This document shows, in pieces, positions 44,918 through 54,340 of a DNA stretch of 64,000 nt. The stretch's first letter is position 1, and every line of letters starts with the position of its first letter. The DNA is taken from the NCBI GenBank assembly GCA_004295565.1, contig AP019416.1, forward strand, positions 4,934,084-4,998,083, given 5' to 3'. Source of the stretch: Vreelandella olivaria (GTDB lineage: Bacteria > Pseudomonadota > Gammaproteobacteria > Pseudomonadales > Halomonadaceae). The position numbers were made by a program, and so were the translations under genes. The notes beneath the pieces were generated by a model. It saw nothing but the letters and a program-made list of their open reading frames with translations, did no database searches and was not told the origin of the DNA.

Positions 44918-45271
44918 TTAGACCATAAAGGAGGCGCCGCAGCCGCAGGTGGTGGTGGCATTAGGGTTTTGCACGCGAAAACGCGCGCCCGCCAGGCCCT
45001 CTTCGTAGTCGACGGTGGAGCCTACCAAGTATTGGTAGGAGAGGGGATCAACCACTAGGGCAGCGTTACCGAACTCAATAACGGTGTCATCGTCGGCGAC
45101 GTTATCAGCAAAGTCGAAACCGTACTGAAAACCGGAACAGCCGCCACCGGTCACGTAGACCCGCAGTTTAAGGGATGGGTTATTCTCTTCGGCAATCAGC
45201 GCATTAATACGTTTGCGTGCGCTATCAGAGAGCAGTAGTGGAGTAGGAACAAAGGCTTCTGCACCGCTCAT
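44918..45271 (-). CDS. erpA: Iron-sulfur cluster insertion protein ErpA
   Basis: 117 residues, intact. A-type carrier with the three cluster cysteines in [14 protein letters not shown] and [29 protein letters not shown] and [15 protein letters not shown] distinguish ErpA from IscA. Delivers clusters to isoprenoid-synthesis and other enzymes. It follows argC on the same strand, as in Pseudomonas and relatives. Confidence 0.94.
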   Translation of the reverse strand: MSGAEAFVPTPLLLSDSARKRINALIAEENNPSLKLRVYVTGGGCSGFQYGFDFADNVADDDTVIEFGNAALVVDPLSYQYLVGSTVDYEEGLAGARFRVQNPNATTTCGCGASFMV

Positions 45272-45328
45272 GGGTACCTCCCGCGAGCTTTAAGAACGAA
45301 TAAATCGGCATTGGGGGTGATTATGGGT

Positions 45329-45364
45329 AATTCCCAGCAAATTGGTCAACTATTGCTGGGAATT
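45329..45364. repeat. 12-bp inverted repeat upstream of erpA
   Basis: Perfect arms AATTCCCAGCAA (45329-45340) and TTGCTGGGAATT (45353-45364) with a 12-base loop, 58 bases upstream of the erpA start. No T run, so terminator function is doubtful; it could be an operator or an mRNA hairpin. Confidence 0.55.
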
Positions 45365-45398
45365 AGTTAGGTGAATCTTAGCTTGCAGCCCTTAGCTG

Positions 45399-45544
45399 GC
45401 GAGGGCAGGTTTCCGCGAGGGCGCTGTGAACCCATCCCTGGGCGCTACTTTCGACATCTGACCGCCATGGATGGCGGAAATGCCGGAATGGTCGGGAGCA
45501 TTTTTCGGCCATGTCGAAAGACCCTCGCTCCAACCTGCCCTCGC
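45399..45544. repeat. 146-base nested palindromic intergenic element
   Basis: Outer arms GCGAGGGCAGGTT (45399-45411) and AACCTGCCCTCGC (45532-45544) are perfect complements. Inside, TTTCGACAT (45449-45457) pairs with ATGTCGAAA (45511-45519), and CCGCCAT/ATGGCGG (45462-45477) forms a third hairpin. No open frame crosses it. It fills most of the 348-base argC-erpA gap and resembles a MITE-like or extragenic repeat; copy number elsewhere cannot be seen here. Confidence 0.7.
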
Positions 45545-45619
45545 ATCACGTTAACTGCCTTGGTAAAGAACCCCTTTGAGGTATTCTCTGAATGCTGGTG
45601 TTTTGTTTGGTTCAAGGCA

Positions 45620-46642
45620 TCAGCGCGGGGCGGTGAGGCCGGTGTTCTCATCAAAGCCGAACATCAGGTTGAGGTTTTGAATCGCTTGCCCGGAGGCGCC
45701 TTTGACCAGGTTATCAATCACCGATAGCACGACGACGGTGTTGCCATTGCCCGGGCGGTGCACTGCCAAGCGGCAGGTGTTGATACCTTTGACACTGCGC
45801 GTTTCAGGGTGGCTTCCCGCAGGCATTACATCGACAAAGGGCTCGTCGGCGTAGCGCTGCTCAAACAGGGCCTGTAGATCGCCGGGGTCAGCGGTTAGCT
45901 GGCCGTAAAGGGTGGAGTGAATGCCGCGAATCATCGGCGTTAAGTGGGGCACAAAGGTTAAACCCACCGTGGATTGCTGGATATCCTTAAGCCCTTGGCT
46001 AATTTCCGGCAGGTGGCGGTGGCCCGAGGCGCCGTAGGCCTTCATCGACTCGCTGGCTTCTGCCAGCAGTGAACCTACTTTAGCGCCTCGGCCTGCGCCG
46101 GTAACGCCGGATTTGCAGTCAGCAATGAGTTGGCCCGGGTCGATCAAACCCGCTTCCAAAAGCGGTAGGTAGCCCAACTGAACGCTGGTGGGATAGCAAC
46201 CGGGAACCGCAATTAAGCGTGCGTTTTTGATTTTCTCCCGGTGCATTTCCGGCAGCCCGTAGACCGCCTCTTGCAACAAGTCCGGTGCGCCGTGGGCCTG
46301 GCCGTACCAGCGACTCCACTCGTCGGCATCACGCAGCCGGAAGTCGGCTGACAGATCGATCACCCGGGTGCCGTTTTCGAGTAGCTCACCCGCCAGTGCG
46401 TGGGCAACGCCGTGGGGGTGGCAAAAACACCGCATCCATAGCACCCAGCTGTTTGGCATCCGGCTCGCTAAACGCCAGGGTGTCGTAATGGCCGCGCAGG
46501 TTGGGGTACATATCGCACACCTTGACGCCGGTTTCCGAGCGCGAGGTAATCATGGCGACGTTGACCTGGGGTGCTGGGCGAGTAGCCGCAGTAACTCAAC
46601 GCCGGTATACCCGGTACCGCCAACAATGCCGACCTTAATCAC
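45620..46642 (-). CDS. argC: N-acetyl-gamma-glutamyl-phosphate reductase ArgC, three frameshifts
   Basis: About 341-342 residues; third step of arginine synthesis. GTG start at 46642 with AAGGAG upstream gives [20 protein letters not shown], the NADP motif. Missing bases near 46572, 46425 and 46414; repairs give [17 protein letters not shown] and [15 protein letters not shown]. The active-site cysteine is in [18 protein letters not shown]. Ends [13 protein letters not shown]. Upstream of erpA. Confidence 0.93.
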
Positions 46643-46797
46643 AAATCACTCCTTGCGGGTTACGCAGAACGGTTTTCACATTCGCTTCAGTTATACAGCC
46701 TAAGCGGATTGCTGCGCGCTGTCGAAGCTTAGCAGTCTATGATACACAAGAGAGTAGAGAGATAAGAACACTAGAACTCATCATCAGGAAGGTCGCT

Positions 46798-48595
46798 GTG
46801 GCGCGTTTTTCCCTGTCGGATTTTACCTTAGAGAGTTTTCGTCGCCAGCTGGCCAACGTCGACGCCCTTCCACAGCTATGTGTGCTGGGGCTGGTCTCGG
46901 GCGTTATTACCGGCGCTGTGATGGTAGCGTTTCGGCTGCTTTTGGAAGCGGGCGCCGCGCTCTACATGACCGATGGTGACCCAGAAGCGTTTGAAAGCAT
47001 GGCGCCGTGGCTGCGCGCGCTGTTGCCCATGCTGGCAGTAACGCTAGTGGGAGTGCTGCTGTACAGGCAAAAACCGGCGGCGCGTAAGCTGGGTGTTGGC
47101 CATGTGATCGAGCGGCTTACCTACCACCAAGGCCGTTTTCCCCTGCGCAACTGGCTCAACCAGTGGTGGGTAGGTGTCATATCCGTCCTGGGCGGCCTCC
47201 GCTGGCCGTGAGGGGCCGGCGATTCACTTAGGGGCAGCGGCGGCCAGCGGGCTCGGCCAGCAGATGCGCCTGCCTAATAACAGTCTCAGGGTGCTGGTTG
47301 CATGCGGGACTGCAGCCGCCATCTCCGCTTCCTTTAATACCCCCATTGCGGGTGTCATCTTCGCTATGGAAGTGGTGATGATGGAGTACACCTTGATGAG
47401 CTTTATGCCGGTGATATTGGCCTCCACCATGGGGGCGCTGGTGGCGCAGTTGGCTTATGGCAACGAGCCTGCTTTCCGTATCCCTGAGATAGCACTAGGC
47501 TCATTGATCAATTTGCCGTGGATCGTCGTGACGGGGCTTGTGATTGGCCTACTCGCAGGCTTGTTTATTCATATTTCTCGCAGTCAGCGGATTATACAGT
47601 GGCCACTCTGGATGCGGTTGGGCTTGGTAGGTGTGGCGACGGGTGTGGTGGCTTGGTGGTTCCCCCAGGTTCAAGGCATCGGCTATGACAGCGTAGCGGC
47701 AGCGCTCAATAATCAGTTGGAAATTAAAGTGCTGCTGGCGCTGATGATCATCAAGCTGCTGATTACGGCTTTAACCGTCGCAGGCGGTGTGCCTATCGGT
47801 ATTATTGGCCCTGTGCTGGTGATAGGTGCTGCCACAGGCGCGCTGTTTGGTTTGTTGGGTGGCTGGCTTTGGCCAGATAAAGCCGCTGATCCAGGCATTT
47901 ACGCGATGCTAGGCATGGCTGCGATGATGGGAGCGGTGCTACAGGCACCCCTGGCCGCGCTTATGGCGCTTTTGGAGTTAACCCATACGCCGAGTATTAT
48001 GCTTCCTGGCATGTTGGCGGTGGTGGTGGCGTGTTTAACCTCGCGTCAATTGACCGGCTGTGAAGGGTTTTTTATCAGCACGGTGCGTTACGGGCTGCAT
48101 CCGCTTCAACAGCCATTGATGCAGGCACTCTCACGGGTTTCGGTGCCAGCAGTGATGGAGCGCCAACTGGTGCGCACTGAGCGAATGATCACTCCTGAAA
48201 AGGCCCGGCAGCTACTCGAAACTAACCCTGTATGGCTGGTGATTGAGCGTTCGAGCGAACAAAAACCGGTGCTGGCGCTCAAAGCTGCTGAGTTGGCGCG
48301 CTGGCTGCTTGAACACGATGAGGCGCTACAGGGGGAGGAACCGCCTGCGGATGAGCTAATTGATTTACTCGAAATCCCTGGGCAGCGTTTGGAACTGGCG
48401 CCGATTGGTTTACAGGCGACGCTTTCCGAAGCGTTTCTAAAACTGCAGGATGACGCGCTGGGAGCGCTCTACGTAGTTCATGGCTATCGCCCAAAGCAGC
48501 GGCGTATTTCAGGTATTATCACCCGTGGCGCCATTGAGCGTTATTACCACTACACTGATCCACGCGGCGTCGATTCCCGTGGCAACGATGCGTAA
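46798..48595 (+). CDS. CLC-family chloride channel/antiporter with C-terminal CBS-like region, one frame break
   Basis: About 599 residues. GTG start at 46798 with AGGAAGG upstream. A membrane domain of about 420 residues holds the gating-glutamate motif SAGREGPAIHLG. The first selectivity motif, GSGIP in E. coli ClcA, reads KLGVGHVIE here, without the central serine, and the GxFxP motif reads GIIGP. The C-terminal 170 residues contain a CBS-like pair (ERMITPEKARQLLETNPVWL, EAFLKLQDDALGALYVVHGY). A break near 47195 (two bases missing or one extra) separates ISVLGG from SAGREGP. Ion and direction unknown. Confidence 0.85.
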
Positions 48596-48683
48596 AACGA
48601 TAATTTTCAAAGCATTATTTTAAAGACCTGATTTTAAAGTCCTAGACGCACGCGAGAAGGATTCATCGCTTTAAGGAGCAACA

Positions 48684-49115
48684 ATGTATTTATGGGTGAA
48701 GGCAATTCACTTAATGGCCGTAGTGACGTGGTTCGCTGCGCTGTTCTATTTACCGCGACTGTATGTGTATCACGCCACCGCGCGGGATAATGGCGATGAA
48801 CAGGCCATCAGCTACTTCAAAACCATGGAGCGTAAACTTTACCGTGGCATCATGACGCCATCGATGATTGCGGTACTGATTTTTGGGGGTTGGATGCTCT
48901 ACCTGGTGCCCGAATGGTTTAGCCAGGGCTGGATGCATGCCAAGCTGGCGCTAGTGGTTCTGCTTATCGCCTATCATCACGTTTGTTTGATCTATTTGAA
49001 GCAGTTTGCCCAGGATCGTTGTACCAAAGGCCATGTGTTTTTCCGCTGGTTTAACGAAGCGCCGGTGATTGCGCTCGTGGCGATTATTCTGCTTGCCGTT
49101 GTGAAGCCCTTTTGA
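48684..49115 (+). CDS. hemJ: Protoporphyrinogen oxidase HemJ
   Basis: 143 residues, intact, four membrane helices. MYLWVKAIHLMAVVTWFAAL, YLPRLYVYHA, and AKLALVVLLIAYHHV are HemJ/CopD-like motifs with conserved histidines for heme binding. Oxidises protoporphyrinogen IX in heme synthesis. The stop overlaps the thiD start (TGATG) and hemL follows, supporting a heme role. Confidence 0.9.
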   Translation: MYLWVKAIHLMAVVTWFAALFYLPRLYVYHATARDNGDEQAISYFKTMERKLYRGIMTPSMIAVLIFGGWMLYLVPEWFSQGWMHAKLALVVLLIAYHHVCLIYLKQFAQDRCTKGHVFFRWFNEAPVIALVAIILLAVVKPF

Positions 49116-49924
49116 TGCGCCGACCGCTTCCCCCCGTGGTATTGGTGCTCGCCGGGCATGACCCGACGGGTGGCGCTGGGTTAATCGCTGACAGTGAAGC
49201 CATTGCGGCCTGTGGTGGTTGGGCGGTAACGATCCCCACTGCGCTGACGGTACAAAATTGCCACAATGTGACCCGTGTGATCCCTGCTGAGCCCACCGCG
49301 ATGCGCCAAATGGCTGAGGCCATTAGTGAGATGCAGGTCGCGGCGATTAAGATTGGTCTACTCGCTGACGAAGCCACCCTGCGTGCCGCAGAGCAAATTA
49401 TTCGCCGTTTTCCAGGTATTCCCGTGGTGGCCGATCCGGTCTTCAAGGCCGGTGGCGGAACTGAGTTATCCACACTCGGATTACGACAACTGTTTATTGA
49501 TCGCCTGCTACCTCTTGTGGATATCTTAACGCCCAACCGCGCTGAATTGGCCCAACTGACACCTGATATCGATACGCCTTTCGATGATACGGCCCGCGCG
49601 GTGGTACTAATGTCACAGGGGTGCCAAGCCATTTTGGTCACTGCCACCGATGAGCCGCTGCCCGGCAACGACCAGCAGGTTGTGCACACCCTGCACTCGC
49701 CTGACACCACTCGCCAATGGCAGTGGCCGCGTTTGCCCGAGCTCTTCCATGGCTCAGGCTGTACGCTTGCATCGGCCATTGCCGCTCGTCTTGCTGTTGG
49801 TGAGCGCTTACCAACAGCGTGTGAGCAGGCGCAGCACTTTACTTGGCAGAGTCTGTCTCAAGGCTTTCAGCCGCCCAGCGGACAGTGTTTGCCACATCGA
49901 TTTTCACGGGCTGTCCGTTTTTGA
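49115..49924 (+). CDS. thiD: Hydroxymethylpyrimidine/phosphomethylpyrimidine kinase
   Basis: 269 residues, intact, ATG at 49115 overlapping the hemJ stop. Ribokinase-fold motifs: LAGHDPTGGAGLIADSEAIA, GWAVTIPTALTVQNCHNVTR, VVADPVFKAGGG, DILTPNRAELAQLT and HGSGCTLASAIAA. Phosphorylates the thiamine pyrimidine precursor twice. 36 bases before hemL. Confidence 0.92.
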   Translation: MRRPLPPVVLVLAGHDPTGGAGLIADSEAIAACGGWAVTIPTALTVQNCHNVTRVIPAEPTAMRQMAEAISEMQVAAIKIGLLADEATLRAAEQIIRRFPGIPVVADPVFKAGGGTELSTLGLRQLFIDRLLPLVDILTPNRAELAQLTPDIDTPFDDTARAVVLMSQGCQAILVTATDEPLPGNDQQVVHTLHSPDTTRQWQWPRLPELFHGSGCTLASAIAARLAVGERLPTACEQAQHFTWQSLSQGFQPPSGQCLPHRFSRAVRF

Positions 49925-49960
49925 TTCGATCTTCAATACGCCATTGACCGAGAGGATGCC

Positions 49961-51250
49961 ATGACTACATCAGCTGAACTATTTGACCTTGCCAGTCGCC
50001 ATATCCCCGGTGGGGTCAACTCACCCGTCCGGGCATTTAAGGGGTTACACCGCCCGCCGGTCTTTATGGAGCGTGCTCAAGGTGCCTTTCTGTTTGACGT
50101 CGAAGGTAATCGCTACGTGGACTATGTCGGCTCCTGGGGCCCCATGATCACTGGGCATGCTGACCAAGACGTATTGGCTGCGGTGCGGGCACGTTTGGAT
50201 AACGGCCTCTCCTTTGGCACCCCTACCGCGGTTGAAACCACCATGGCAGATTTGATCTGCGAGATGATCCCTTCCATGGATATGGTGCGTATGACCAGCT
50301 CGGGCACCGAAGCCACCATGTCGGCGATACGCCTGGCACGCGGCACCACCGGCCGCGATAAGATCGTTAAATTTGAAGGCAATTACCATGGCCACTCCGA
50401 TTCACTGCTGGTAAAAGCGGGATCCGGCGCACTCACCCACGGTGAGCCTAGCTCGCCGGGTGTGCCCGCCTCGCTGGCTGAACACACCATTACCCTGTCG
50501 TTTAACGACCCAGAAGGTGTAGAAGCGTGTTTTAGCGAGATTGGCGATCAAATTGCCTGCATCATCGTTGAACCCGTTGCTGGCAATATGAACTGTATCC
50601 CACCCCAGCCGGGCTTTTTGGAAACGCTGCGCCGGGTATGTAACGAGTACGGCAGCGTGCTTATTTTCGACGAAGTGATGACCGGTTTTCGAGTTGCATT
50701 GGGCGGTGCCCAAGCCCACTACGGTATCGTGCCTGATCTAACCTGCTTGGGAAAAATTGTTGGTGGTGGCATGCCGGTGGGTGCCTTCGGTGGCAAGCGC
50801 GAGATAATGCAAAATATTTCCCCCCTGGGCCCGGTTTATCAAGCGGGAACCTTGTCGGGTAATCCGCTGGCCATGGCCGCAGGTGTGGCGCTGCTGACCA
50901 AGCTGCAGGTACCAGGCTTCCACGATGCGCTCTCCCAGCGGGTTAATACGCTGTGTACGGGGCTTCAGGAGCGCGCCAATGCGGCACGGGTGCCGATGAT
51001 GACGCAGTCGGCGGGGGGCATGTTTGGGCTCTTCTTCACCTCGCAAAGCCGTGTGGATAACTTTGCTCAAGCCACCGCCTGTAACCCGGATGCCTTCCGC
51101 CGCTTCTTTGGCGCGATGCTTGATCACGGTGTTTACTTGGCGCCTTCTGCTTACGAAGCAGGCTTTATGTCCAGCGCTCATACGCCGGAAGACATTCAGT
51201 TCACCCTTGATGCAGCAGAAAAGCCTTTGCCGTTATGTAACGGCAAGTAA
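49961..51250 (+). CDS. hemL: Glutamate-1-semialdehyde 2,1-aminomutase
   Basis: 429 residues, intact; makes 5-aminolevulinate in the C5 route to heme. [60 protein letters not shown] and the PLP lysine in [20 protein letters not shown]. It ends the hemJ-thiD-hemL cluster. Confidence 0.96.
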   Translation: MTTSAELFDLASRHIPGGVNSPVRAFKGLHRPPVFMERAQGAFLFDVEGNRYVDYVGSWGPMITGHADQDVLAAVRARLDNGLSFGTPTAVETTMADLICEMIPSMDMVRMTSSGTEATMSAIRLARGTTGRDKIVKFEGNYHGHSDSLLVKAGSGALTHGEPSSPGVPASLAEHTITLSFNDPEGVEACFSEIGDQIACIIVEPVAGNMNCIPPQPGFLETLRRVCNEYGSVLIFDEVMTGFRVALGGAQAHYGIVPDLTCLGKIVGGGMPVGAFGGKREIMQNISPLGPVYQAGTLSGNPLAMAAGVALLTKLQVPGFHDALSQRVNTLCTGLQERANAARVPMMTQSAGGMFGLFFTSQSRVDNFAQATACNPDAFRRFFGAMLDHGVYLAPSAYEAGFMSSAHTPEDIQFTLDAAEKPLPLCNGK

Positions 51251-51271
51251 CTAAAAGCCCGCTATACTGCA

Positions 51272-51300
51272 AGAGCCGCTCACCTTGAGCGGCTCTTATG
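51272..51300 (+). terminator. Terminator after hemL
   Basis: Perfect 11-bp stem AGAGCCGCTCA / TGAGCGGCTCT with a 3-base loop 21 bases after the hemL stop; followed by only a few T residues. Confidence 0.7.
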
Positions 51301-51319
51301 TTAGTTGAGAGCTAAACTC

Positions 51320-51664
51320 ATGACACGACCAACGGCTTGGCGATATGTGATCTGCGCAGCAGGGTTGCTAGCCTGCTTGCCGCTGGCTGCACAGTCGCCT
51401 CAGGAGCAGGACATGACCCAGATCCATATCACCATGAGCGGTTCACCGGGTGCAGAGTTTTCCGCCCACTGGCGCATTACCCATGAAGGCGAAACCACCG
51501 AACACGTTGAGGAGAGCGGCACAGTGCCTGCGGAGTACACCTTTACTGGTACAGAGCTTGAAGGCACCGTTAAATTGTTAAGCGATGACGAACGGTTAGA
51601 AGTAGATATTCAAAAGGCAGCAATCGGTCGCGTTCATCTACTCAAGGGGCGGGAGGCACTTTGA
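51320..51664 (+). CDS. Small exported protein of unknown function
   Basis: 114 residues starting at the ATG at 51320 (MTRPTAWRYVICAAGLLACL) with a clear signal peptide ending PLAAQS. The mature part is acidic and looks like a single beta-sandwich: MTQIHITMSGSPGAEFSAHW and VPAEYTFTGTELEGTVKLLS. No cysteines remain after the signal peptide. Not recognised; a conserved periplasmic hypothetical is my best description. Between two terminators, so likely monocistronic. Confidence 0.65.
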   Translation: MTRPTAWRYVICAAGLLACLPLAAQSPQEQDMTQIHITMSGSPGAEFSAHWRITHEGETTEHVEESGTVPAEYTFTGTELEGTVKLLSDDERLEVDIQKAAIGRVHLLKGREAL

Positions 51665-51706
51665 CGCTCATGATTCGTTAACAGCTACCTTTTAGATAGC
51701 CATAAA

Positions 51707-51730
51707 AAACCGCCCCATATGGGGCGGTTT
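51707..51730. terminator. Bidirectional terminator between the small exported gene and csgA
   Basis: Perfect stem AAACCGCCCC / GGGGCGGTTT with loop ATAT, A run before and T run after. It can end both converging genes. Confidence 0.85.
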
Positions 51731-51769
51731 GTATGAGCATAAAGGGTATTTAATGTAATACCATTTTGC

Positions 51770-52606
51770 TTAGTGGCCTTGGCTCACAGTGTTAACGTTG
51801 CCATTGCCATAAGTAACGATGCTAGAGGTATGATGACCCCAGAAGGCACCGCTTTGATCAACATTATTGGTGTTGTAGCTACCGTGAGTTTCGATGTAAG
51901 ACTCGTGACCATAGCCAGACTGAGCTACGTTATAGGTATTGTGATCACCATTAGCTAGAATAGTGCTCTCTAGTGAGTAGCCGTTTTGACCAACAACAGC
52001 GTCATTGTGGTCACCACCCATGAAGGCATAGCTATCATTATATGAGCCATTCTGTGTGATTTCAGCATCATTGAAACCACCGACTTGTTCTACTACTGAT
52101 TTATTTCCTAGACCATCTTGGTCAACGACAGTTTCATTACCGACTCCCTCAATGTAAGCGTAGCTATCATTGAATTTACCATCTTGAGTAATATCAGCGT
52201 CATTAAAGAAGCCAATTTGCTCGACTACTGAAACATTTTTATAGCCTTCTTGATCAACGGAGGCACTATTATTGAAACGCTCTTGGTATACGGTCGAGTC
52301 GTTCATGGTGCCTAATTGAGTAACGTCAGCCGAGTTACTGCTACCAATTTGCTCAACTCCAGAGTCATTAAGACCAGGTAACGTTGTAGCAACACCAGAG
52401 ATTTCATCTTGATTTATGGTAGCAGAGTTATGGTTACCTTGTTGGTAGATACGTGAGTTTTGCGATCCCCACTGGGTAACATCGTTCGTGTTACCGTTAC
52501 CGTTTTGGTAGATAGAGGAATCGCTACCACCTGAGTACTGAGCAAAAGCAGCAGTGCTCATAGCGAAGGCAACGGCGGCGGCGATAGTGGTGATTTGAGT
52601 TTTCAT
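51770..52606 (-). CDS. csgA: Major curlin subunit CsgA, expanded (about 11 repeats)
   Basis: 278 residues, intact. Signal peptide of 22 residues ending AAFA. The rest is a run of about 11 curlin repeats of about 22 residues with the S-x5-Q-x-G-x2-N-x5-Q pattern, e.g. SSIYQNGNGNTNDVTQWG, SVVEQIGFFNDADITQDG, SYIETHGSYNTNNVDQSG. E. coli CsgA has five. Residues 126-169 and 170-213 form a 44-residue tandem pair with about 25 identities. A 14-residue insert near residues 67-80 breaks repeat two. Rich in Asn, Gln, Ser and Asp, no cysteine. Forms the extracellular amyloid fibre after secretion through CsgG. Next to csgB (57-base gap). Confidence 0.88.
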   Translation of the reverse strand: MKTQITTIAAAVAFAMSTAAFAQYSGGSDSSIYQNGNGNTNDVTQWGSQNSRIYQQGNHNSATINQDEISGVATTLPGLNDSGVEQIGSSNSADVTQLGTMNDSTVYQERFNNSASVDQEGYKNVSVVEQIGFFNDADITQDGKFNDSYAYIEGVGNETVVDQDGLGNKSVVEQVGGFNDAEITQNGSYNDSYAFMGGDHNDAVVGQNGYSLESTILANGDHNTYNVAQSGYGHESYIETHGSYNTNNVDQSGAFWGHHTSSIVTYGNGNVNTVSQGH

Positions 52607-52663
52607 GGTGTTTCCCCATTATGTCATGCTTGCTTTAGTTATTACTGAGACAACATTTGTTGC

Positions 52664-53164
52664 TCAGTAGGTTTCGACGGTGACTGGGCGTGCATTGCTT
52701 GAAAACGATTGTTGTTCAACACTAATGCCACGATAGCCACTCCCCGATTGTGAAATCTGAACGTCACTCCGGCTGCCAAGCTGGCGCACATTAGAATTTA
52801 GTTCTCCTGATACGCTACCTAACTGAGTAATATCGACTTTATGATTTCTACCGACTTGTGAGACATTGCTAATATTATTGCCGCCGAATTGAGCGACTGT
52901 CGCTGAGTTGTAATTCCCTAACTGGTAGATGCTAGAAAAATTCCCAGCTTGATAACTAGCTGATTGTGAAACATGTGTATGATTGTTGTTACCAATTTGC
53001 GCAATAATGCTGTAATTACCTTGGTTATGTTGAGCAACAACTTGCTTAGAAAACTGCTCGATTCGGCTGTTGTCTGCGCTGATTGTTGATGAAACTGAAA
53101 AGGTTGCCGTCAACAGTATTGTCGCTAAGATCGCTTGCTTAGTTGAGGTGTTCTTCAGTTTCAT
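52664..53164 (-). CDS. csgB: Minor curlin / nucleator CsgB
   Basis: 166 residues starting at the ATG at 53164 (MKLKNTSTKQAILATILLTA) with AGAGGGAA upstream; the longer frame has no such site. Signal peptide ends TISA. About five curlin-like repeats follow (NYSIIAQIGNNNHTHVSQ, FSSIYQLGNYNSATVAQFG, NNISNVSQVGRNHKVDITQLG). Less regular and more basic than CsgA, with a tail SVEQQSFSSNARPVTVETY that could anchor it. Called nucleator by its position, size and irregular repeats. Transcribed apart from csgDEFG, since a terminator lies between. Confidence 0.8.
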   Translation of the reverse strand: MKLKNTSTKQAILATILLTATFSVSSTISADNSRIEQFSKQVVAQHNQGNYSIIAQIGNNNHTHVSQSASYQAGNFSSIYQLGNYNSATVAQFGGNNISNVSQVGRNHKVDITQLGSVSGELNSNVRQLGSRSDVQISQSGSGYRGISVEQQSFSSNARPVTVETY

Positions 53165-53338
53165 AATATTTCCCTCTGAAACGGTTTGTATTAATTTGTA
53201 TTTCTTGTGTTGAGTTTGGATCAATTGAAAATTTCTGCTATCAGTTGTTTTATTATTTCTGTTGTGCAATTTCTCATCTCCATGAAAGATTAAAGGATGA
53301 GTTTTCTAGTATGTGTTGTTAACTTTATGGTTAATGAA

Positions 53339-53371
53339 AATAACGGCCATGCAGAAAGCATGACCGTTATT
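53339..53371 (-). terminator. Terminator after csgG
   Basis: 14-bp stem AATAACGGCCATGC / GCATGACCGTTATT with one mismatch and a 5-base loop, followed on the minus strand by TTTTC. It separates the csgDEFG unit from csgBA. Confidence 0.75.
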
Positions 53372-53426
53372 TTTAGCGCTAAAGATGTGTGCTTTTTGGC
53401 TACTTTTTTCCCCGGTAAAACAGTGT

Positions 53427-54256
53427 TTACAACATGGGTATAGGTGCATCCAGATAATCTGCCAAGATGGTGTCTTGCAGATTGACGTTATTACCCAGAT
53501 TCCAGAGATTATTTTCTACCCCACGTGCGACCAAATGTATAACTGCTGATTCAATCGCAGACATGACGGCAAGTTGTACAGGTTCGTTGGTGGTAAGCCC
53601 TACTTCGGCCTCTAGCAAACGTCGGAAATCGATAAAACGATAAACCCCCGCCCGCATTTCTTTTGAATAGATGGTTTTCGTAGTGGTTACATTAGCCAGT
53701 ACTTCGCCAGTGGATATTTCAACCGCGCGTAAATTGACCGTTACTTGGTCAACTTGGTACTGCCCTGAGGCGCCAATACCAAAATACTCAGCACCTGCGC
53801 CACCGGTGCGCACGTTGGATTCGTAGGCGATAATGCCGCCTTCCAGCATCACAGAGGCAGCACGAAGTGATGGTAATGTATCTGGCTGACCGAAGCGCTC
53901 GAACTCGGCACGAATAATGCGCCTCTCGGTAAGTAAATTCTGTAACCCCACTCGTTCAAGCGGTATAAACCAGCCTGAATCTGCAAGTGCTCCGGTCAGC
54001 ATAGCAGCCGCACCTTGTGTTACAGCGGTTGAAAACGTGCTGGCGGGGCGGGACGGTACTGACCTGTTTGGTCGCGGAAGTCATAAACTGAGACGAATAT
54101 TCGTCCTGCTGGAGGCGGTAGAGAGACCAAGTCTTGATAGGTTGCACCCCGCGGCGTGAGCGTTGCTTGTGCCCCTTCCAAATTTTCAGATGTCGCGACC
54201 ATACCAGCACAGCCGCTCAGCAAGCTGACCATGAGTAATGTAGCTATGATTTTCAT
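53427..54256 (-). CDS. csgG: Curli secretion channel lipoprotein CsgG, one frameshift
   Basis: About 276 residues. Lipoprotein signal MKIIATLLMVSLLSGCAGMV with the lipobox cysteine at 16. QDLVSLPPPAGRIFVSVYDF, LADSGWFIPLERVGLQNLLT, EFERFGQPDTLPSLRAASVM and VTVNLRAVEISTGEVLANV are the family blocks. A missing base in G4 54045-54048 splits it; repair gives QYRPAPASTFSTAVTQGAAA. Forms a nonameric outer-membrane pore that exports CsgA and CsgB. Confidence 0.9.
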
Positions 54257-54340
54257 GACGATCCCCGAATCACATGTAACGTTATGTGGGCTGGTTGGCA
54301 GCCTTGTTAGTTTTTCATGGTTATAGAAGCAGATACTGCA

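Noticed and set aside
51770-53164. Repeat proteins as phage tail fibres or RTX-type adhesins
   Set aside because: The Q-x-G-x2-N repeat spacing, signal peptides and neighbouring csgDEFG identify them as curlins.
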